A stretch of 27,490 bases of DNA from CAYQCE01 sp964415885 (GTDB lineage: Bacteria; Zixibacteria; MSB-5A5; JAABVY01; JAHJOQ01). Where the stretch lies: the NCBI GenBank assembly GCA_964415885.1, contig CAYQCE010000051.1, positions 1 through 27,490 of the forward strand, given 5' to 3'. Both the position numbers and the translations under genes were made by a program. The notes under the pieces are model-generated. The model did not search any database. It worked only from the letters and a program-made list of their open reading frames with translations, and had not been told where the DNA came from. Of this stretch, positions 24,355 to 27,490 are shown one piece after another; positions within the stretch are counted from its first letter, which is position 1, and each line of letters opens with the position of its first letter.

Positions 24355-25077
24355 GTGACCCGGATAATTGCACATAGAGGAGCCTCGGGTACATACCCGG
24401 AAAACAGCCGTGAGGCGGTTACGGAGGCGGCCCGCTGCGGCGCGGATATGATTGAAATCGACATCCGTCTCTGTGCAGACGGCGTCCCGGTGCTCTGTCA
24501 TGACAAGAAGCTCCGACGTCTCTTCGGACGGCAGGATTCTCTCGGCGAGATCGGCTCCAACGAATTCAGAAAGATGCAGACATTTGGTGAGGGCACTCCT
24601 CTGACTCTCGAGGACTTCCTCGCCATGGACGATTTCAACATTCCATTCATCCTGGACATAAAGGAATTCGGGCTGGAGAAGCCGGTCTGCTCGCTTCTGA
24701 GACACTTCGATGCCGCTGACAGCGTCATCGTGTCATCCTTTTATTCGCTCGTTATTCGAGCATTCAAAAAGGAAATGCCGAATCTCAGGACAGCACTGAT
24801 TCTTGACCGGGTCGCCACTCTTCCGTTTTCGCTGGGACTGATAGCCACGAGCCGCCCGTATCTGCGCTATACGGGTGCGGAGTATATACACATGTACTAC
24901 CGGCAATCGAACATCCGGGCCGCGAAGGCGCTCAGATCGCTCGGCTATCGGGTTGCATTCTGGACTGTCGATCAACCTCAGGATATGCTCGAAGCGCTCG
25001 ACGCCGATCCGTACGGAATCATGACAAACGTCCCGGAACAGTTGGTCGCGGAACTGAAGGCCAATCGTCCCGTTTAA
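24355..25077 (+). CDS. glycerophosphodiester phosphodiesterase
   Basis: A 240-aa TIM-barrel enzyme of the GDPD family that cleaves glycerophosphodiesters to glycerol-3-phosphate and an alcohol. Catalytic and metal residues are present: IIAHRGASGTYPENS (His7, Arg8, Glu16), MIEIDIRLCADG (Glu34, Asp36), VPVLCHD (His49), ILDIKEFG (Lys103) and late GYRVAFWTVDQPQDM. There is no signal peptide, so it acts in the cytoplasm, recycling lipid head groups. The start is GTG at 24355, matching the family's N-terminus; an ATG two bases upstream is in another frame and stops at once (ATGTGA). No Shine-Dalgarno is visible. It is transcribed divergently from rmlA and begins the plus-strand genes. Confidence 0.93.
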   Translation: MTRIIAHRGASGTYPENSREAVTEAARCGADMIEIDIRLCADGVPVLCHDKKLRRLFGRQDSLGEIGSNEFRKMQTFGEGTPLTLEDFLAMDDFNIPFILDIKEFGLEKPVCSLLRHFDAADSVIVSSFYSLVIRAFKKEMPNLRTALILDRVATLPFSLGLIATSRPYLRYTGAEYIHMYYRQSNIRAAKALRSLGYRVAFWTVDQPQDMLEALDADPYGIMTNVPEQLVAELKANRPV

Positions 25078-25156
25078 GCAACATAAGCAGGGGAATTGGC
25101 TTGCGGAAAACACGCTGTTTACTTAAAATCGACTCAGAGAGGAAACGAACACCAGC

Positions 25157-25540
25157 ATGAAATTCGAACTAAAGAGAATCGGCGTCTGGAGCGCAATCAA
25201 GGTGAGCTTCTTCCTGTGGGGACTGCTCGGATTCATGGGCGGAATCTACATGGCGCTGATGATGCCTGTTCTTATCAACATGATGGGCAGTCTCGGCACA
25301 ATGCCGTCCGATATGCAGGGCATCGGACCATTCGCACTCTTCTTTCTGCCGATTATGTACAGCTTAATGGCTGCGGTGTTCGGTACAGTACTGACCGCCA
25401 TTCTGACCGGATTCTTCAATCTGATATGCCGCCTCCTGGGTGGGATCGAACTCGACCTTGAATCGGAAACAATCCAACCGCTCGATCTTCCGGCTCCAGA
25501 GACCGAATCGATCCGGAGAGGCGAAGACATCTCCGACTGA
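25157..25540 (+). CDS. small membrane protein with DUF3566-like domain
   Basis: The protein is 127 aa. The opening FELKRIGVWSAIKVSFFLWG and the later GFFNLICRLLGGIELDLE match the pattern of the DUF3566 membrane domain known mainly from actinobacteria: a 'WS-x-x-KVSF' start and an 'N-x-x-x-x-LLGGIE' end. Two hydrophobic stretches (about 16-40 and 57-88) would cross the membrane; the last 25 residues are acidic and Pro-rich, probably cytoplasmic. The function of the domain is unknown. The ATG follows a GAGAGGAAA stretch at a rather long spacing. It stands 79 bases after the phosphodiesterase gene and 11 bases before gltX. Confidence 0.75.
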   Translation: MKFELKRIGVWSAIKVSFFLWGLLGFMGGIYMALMMPVLINMMGSLGTMPSDMQGIGPFALFFLPIMYSLMAAVFGTVLTAILTGFFNLICRLLGGIELDLESETIQPLDLPAPETESIRRGEDISD

Positions 25541-25551
25541 AAGGTAACACG

Positions 25552-27024
25552 ATGACTTCTGACGAGGTAAGAGTAAGAATCGCTCCCTCGCCGACAGGCT
25601 ATTTCCATGTCGGCACGGCGAGGACCGCAATATATAACTGGCTGTACGCGAGAAAGCACGGCGGCAAGTTTCTGCTCAGAATCGAGGACACCGATCAGGA
25701 AAGGTCCAGGAAGGAATATATCGATATTATCCTCGACGGCCTTAATTGGATGGGACTCAACTGGGACGAGGACATCGTCTATCAATCCGAGCATATACAG
25801 ACTTACGCCGATTTCGCGGAGAAGCTCCTCGATGAGGGGAAAGCGTACAAGTGCTTTATCACACCCGATGAACTCGAGCAGGAGCGTCAGAAGGCGCTCG
25901 CCGAGAAGCGACAGTTTGTCTATTTCCGGAAGTATCGCGACGCCACTCAGGAGGAGATCGACAATCTCTCGAAAGAGGGGAACCCGTTCACGATTCGGCT
26001 GAGACTCCCGATAGGTGGAGAAGCGACAATCGATGATGTCGTATACGGCAAAGTCCACCGGAGCTATGAGGATCTCGGCGATCCGATTATCCTTCGGTCG
26101 GACCGGACGCCGGTCTATAACTTCGCGGTCGTCTGCGATGATCACAATATGGGAATCAGCCACGTTATCCGTGGCAACGATCATATCACGAACACATTCT
26201 ATCAGGCGGAGATATATCGCGCACTCGGATGGGACCTTCCGAAATTCGCCCATTTGCCGCTGATACTCCGACCGGACAAGTCGAAAGTCTCCAAACGGAA
26301 GGGCGATAAGGGGGTCACGGACTACCAGAAGGAGGGGTATCTTCCGCAGGCGTTCGTGAATTATCTCGCGCTGATCGGATGGTCCCCGAAGGATGACCGT
26401 GAGAAGATGGAGCTGGAGGAAATGGTGGATGCCTTCTCACTGGACGGAATCAATCCAAATAACGCGATATTCGACATCGAGAAGCTGACATGGATGAATG
26501 GCGAGTACATACGCGACACGGACGCCAACGAACTGATCGAGTATGTGCGTCCCTATCTTATCGACGAAGGTATCACCACCAAATACTGGATAGAGACCAA
26601 CTGGCACTGGACTGTCAAGGTGCTGGAGGCGCTGAAACCGCGTTGCAAGCTCCTACCTGAGTTTGCTGAGCAGATAGGGTATTTCTTCTCTGATGACTTC
26701 GAGTATCAGCCTAAGGGTGTTCGTAAACACTTCGCGAAGGGCAATACTGCGGAACTGCTCCGGGAACTTACCGGTAGATACGAGAATATCAAGAAATGGG
26801 ATAAGGAGACACTCGAGAAAGAACTGCGTGAAGTTGCCGATAAGAAGGATGTGAAACCGGCAAATGTAATTCATCCAACGCGGCTCGCCGTCTCCGGGAC
26901 CACAGCCGGACCCGGGCTGTTCGAAATCCTTGAGCTCGTCGGCCGGGATCGAGTGCTAAAGCGACTCGATGGAGCGATTGAGTATATAGAGGCTGGGGAG
27001 TTCCCCGAACCGGAGGGTAATTGA
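25552..27024 (+). CDS. gltX: glutamyl-tRNA synthetase
   Basis: This 490-aa class I enzyme charges tRNA with glutamate in the cytoplasm. Signatures are VRIAPSPTGYFHVGTART (7-24, HIGH-type motif), LLRIEDTDQERS (41-52), DDHNMGISHVIRGNDHITNT (196-215), and KSKVSKRKG (243-251, KMSKS loop). The C-terminal helical part is the anticodon-binding cage (about 330-485). Length is normal. AAAGG lies six bases before the ATG. It is close behind the DUF3566-like gene and followed after one base by the 58-aa gene. A tRNA-Gln lies 360 bases downstream; whether this is the non-discriminating type that also loads tRNA-Gln cannot be read from sequence alone. Confidence 0.97.
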   Translation: MTSDEVRVRIAPSPTGYFHVGTARTAIYNWLYARKHGGKFLLRIEDTDQERSRKEYIDIILDGLNWMGLNWDEDIVYQSEHIQTYADFAEKLLDEGKAYKCFITPDELEQERQKALAEKRQFVYFRKYRDATQEEIDNLSKEGNPFTIRLRLPIGGEATIDDVVYGKVHRSYEDLGDPIILRSDRTPVYNFAVVCDDHNMGISHVIRGNDHITNTFYQAEIYRALGWDLPKFAHLPLILRPDKSKVSKRKGDKGVTDYQKEGYLPQAFVNYLALIGWSPKDDREKMELEEMVDAFSLDGINPNNAIFDIEKLTWMNGEYIRDTDANELIEYVRPYLIDEGITTKYWIETNWHWTVKVLEALKPRCKLLPEFAEQIGYFFSDDFEYQPKGVRKHFAKGNTAELLRELTGRYENIKKWDKETLEKELREVADKKDVKPANVIHPTRLAVSGTTAGPGLFEILELVGRDRVLKRLDGAIEYIEAGEFPEPEGN

Positions 27025-27025
27025 A

Positions 27026-27202
27026 ATGTCGGTTGACAAGATCGAGAAACTGCGCGAAGAGCTTGATCATCTCGAGAAGCAGTACGATGAGGCCAATTTC
27101 GGCAACATGTTCGATCCGAGCAAACAGGATAAGCTCTACAAAAAGATAAAGAAAAAGAGACGGGAGCTCAAACAGCTCGAAAGCTCCGTTGCGAAGGATT
27201 GA
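27026..27202 (+). CDS. 58-aa charged coiled-coil protein
   Basis: A short open frame starts at ATG 27026, one base after the gltX stop, with GGAGGG eight bases upstream. The peptide is almost wholly helical and charged: MSVDKIEKLREELDHLEKQY, a short break at NFGNMFDPSK, then a very basic helix (KKIKKKRRELKQLE). Heptad spacing of Leu/Ile/Tyr suggests a two-helix coiled coil. The strong ribosome binding site and tight spacing support a real gene co-transcribed with gltX. The family is not recognised; the basic helix could contact nucleic acid, but that is speculative. Confidence 0.75.
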   Translation: MSVDKIEKLREELDHLEKQYDEANFGNMFDPSKQDKLYKKIKKKRRELKQLESSVAKD

Positions 27203-27344
27203 TGAGTTTTCAATTCGAAGACCGAAATGCCAGGAATACCCAGCCCAATTTTGGTGCATCGCTCAACGAGCGAGACACGATGATCCGGGTTGAATCGCCG
27301 TTTGAAACGCCCCTTGGGAAACATACAAAATAGCATCAATCGAC

Positions 27345-27373
27345 TTGACATAGCAGGCTCGATTACATATTTA
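27345..27373 (+). promoter_or_regulatory. promoter of the tRNA-Gln gene
   Basis: A perfect TTGACA (27345-27350) is followed after 17 bases by TATTTA (27368-27373); the tRNA starts 10 bases later. This spacing is typical for a tRNA promoter. Confidence 0.6.
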
Positions 27374-27382
27374 TAGCGCTAC

Positions 27383-27453
27383 TGGGAGATCGTCCAATGG
27401 TAGGACATGCGGCTCTGGACCGTAGAATCGGGGTTCGAATCCCTGTCTCCCAG
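27383..27453 (+). tRNA. tRNA-Gln (anticodon CTG)
   Basis: A 71-base cloverleaf with all arms: acceptor TGGGAGA/TCTCCCA, D stem GTCC/GGAC, anticodon stem TGCGG/CCGTA around loop CTCTGGA (anticodon CTG, reading CAG), a 4-base variable region, and T stem CGGGG/CCCTG (one G-T pair) with loop TTCGAAT. The discriminator base is G and the CCA end is not encoded. The D loop has the GG pair expected for contact with the T loop. Confidence 0.97.
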
Positions 27454-27470
27454 TTTTTTCTTTTTCTAAC
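27454..27470 (+). terminator. T-rich tract after tRNA-Gln
   Basis: Six T residues, a C and five more T directly follow the tRNA. The acceptor stem itself cannot serve as a classic terminator hairpin with certainty, but the tract probably ends or destabilises transcription. Confidence 0.45.
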
Positions 27471-27490
27471 AGATCAATCCCCTGAACAAC

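Noticed and set aside
25246..26253. 335-codon minus-strand frame opposite gltX and the DUF3566-like gene
   Set aside because: It crosses two recognisable plus-strand genes and shows no domain.
27259..27273. TCGCTC/GAGCGA hairpin as a terminator of the gltX transcript
   Set aside because: The stem is only six bases with no T-tract after it.
1..27490. CRISPR array, rRNA, phage or transposase gene
   Set aside because: No regularly spaced repeats, rRNA segments, integrase or transposase motifs were found on either strand.

Overview
The window is one continuous stretch of a bacterial chromosome of moderate GC. The organism is probably an uncultivated Gram-negative-type bacterium of the FCB/Zixibacteria kind. 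This rests on a secreted protein ending in a dockerin pair of the form D-x-NGSGA-x-DIDDIVY-x-IAYVFQGGP, an outer-membrane barrel with an aromatic C-terminus, a Wza-type exporter, and frequent GTG starts. The lineage is inferred from protein style only; no marker gene here settles it.

Layout. Positions 1-264 hold a G-rich left edge and a strong terminator. A 1029-aa secreted dockerin protein follows (265-3354, minus), then about 600 bp of non-coding DNA with hairpins and a promoter. An envelope block on the minus strand (3960-7566) is read as: promoter, outer-membrane barrel protein, YidD-TPR-membrane fusion, small secreted/membrane protein, and a START/SRPBCC-fold protein. The largest unit is a minus-strand surface-polysaccharide cluster (7672-24249). 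In transcription order it reads rmlA, rmlC, rmlB, rmlD, a six-SLBB polysaccharide export protein, wecB, a heparinase II/III-like protein, three GT4-like glycosyltransferases with a bi-domain oxidoreductase among them, and a polyprenyl-phosphate sugar-1-phosphate transferase. At about 24.25 kb transcription diverges. The plus strand carries a glycerophosphodiester phosphodiesterase, a DUF3566-like membrane protein, gltX, an unlisted 58-aa coiled-coil gene and tRNA-Gln(CTG).

How the genes fit together. RmlA/C/B/D make dTDP-L-rhamnose, WecB makes UDP-ManNAc, and the bi-domain oxidoreductase probably tailors a sugar. The sugar-1-phosphate transferase primes undecaprenyl phosphate, the glycosyltransferases extend the chain, the heparinase-like protein may trim or modify it, and the SLBB protein exports it. 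No Wzx flippase, Wzy polymerase, Wzc co-polymerase or ABC exporter is in the window, so the system is incomplete here.

The most notable discoveries are two. First, a 228-bp MITE-like element (15-bp terminal inverted repeats, perfect 6-bp target duplication CCAGAG) lies exactly at the 3' end of rmlD. It removed the native stop and supplied the last seven codons; the pre-insertion stop can be read on the far side. Second, a YidD domain sits inside a 443-aa protein with an N-terminal signal-like segment, TPR-like repeats and a C-terminal membrane domain, a topology at odds with the known cytoplasmic-face YidD.
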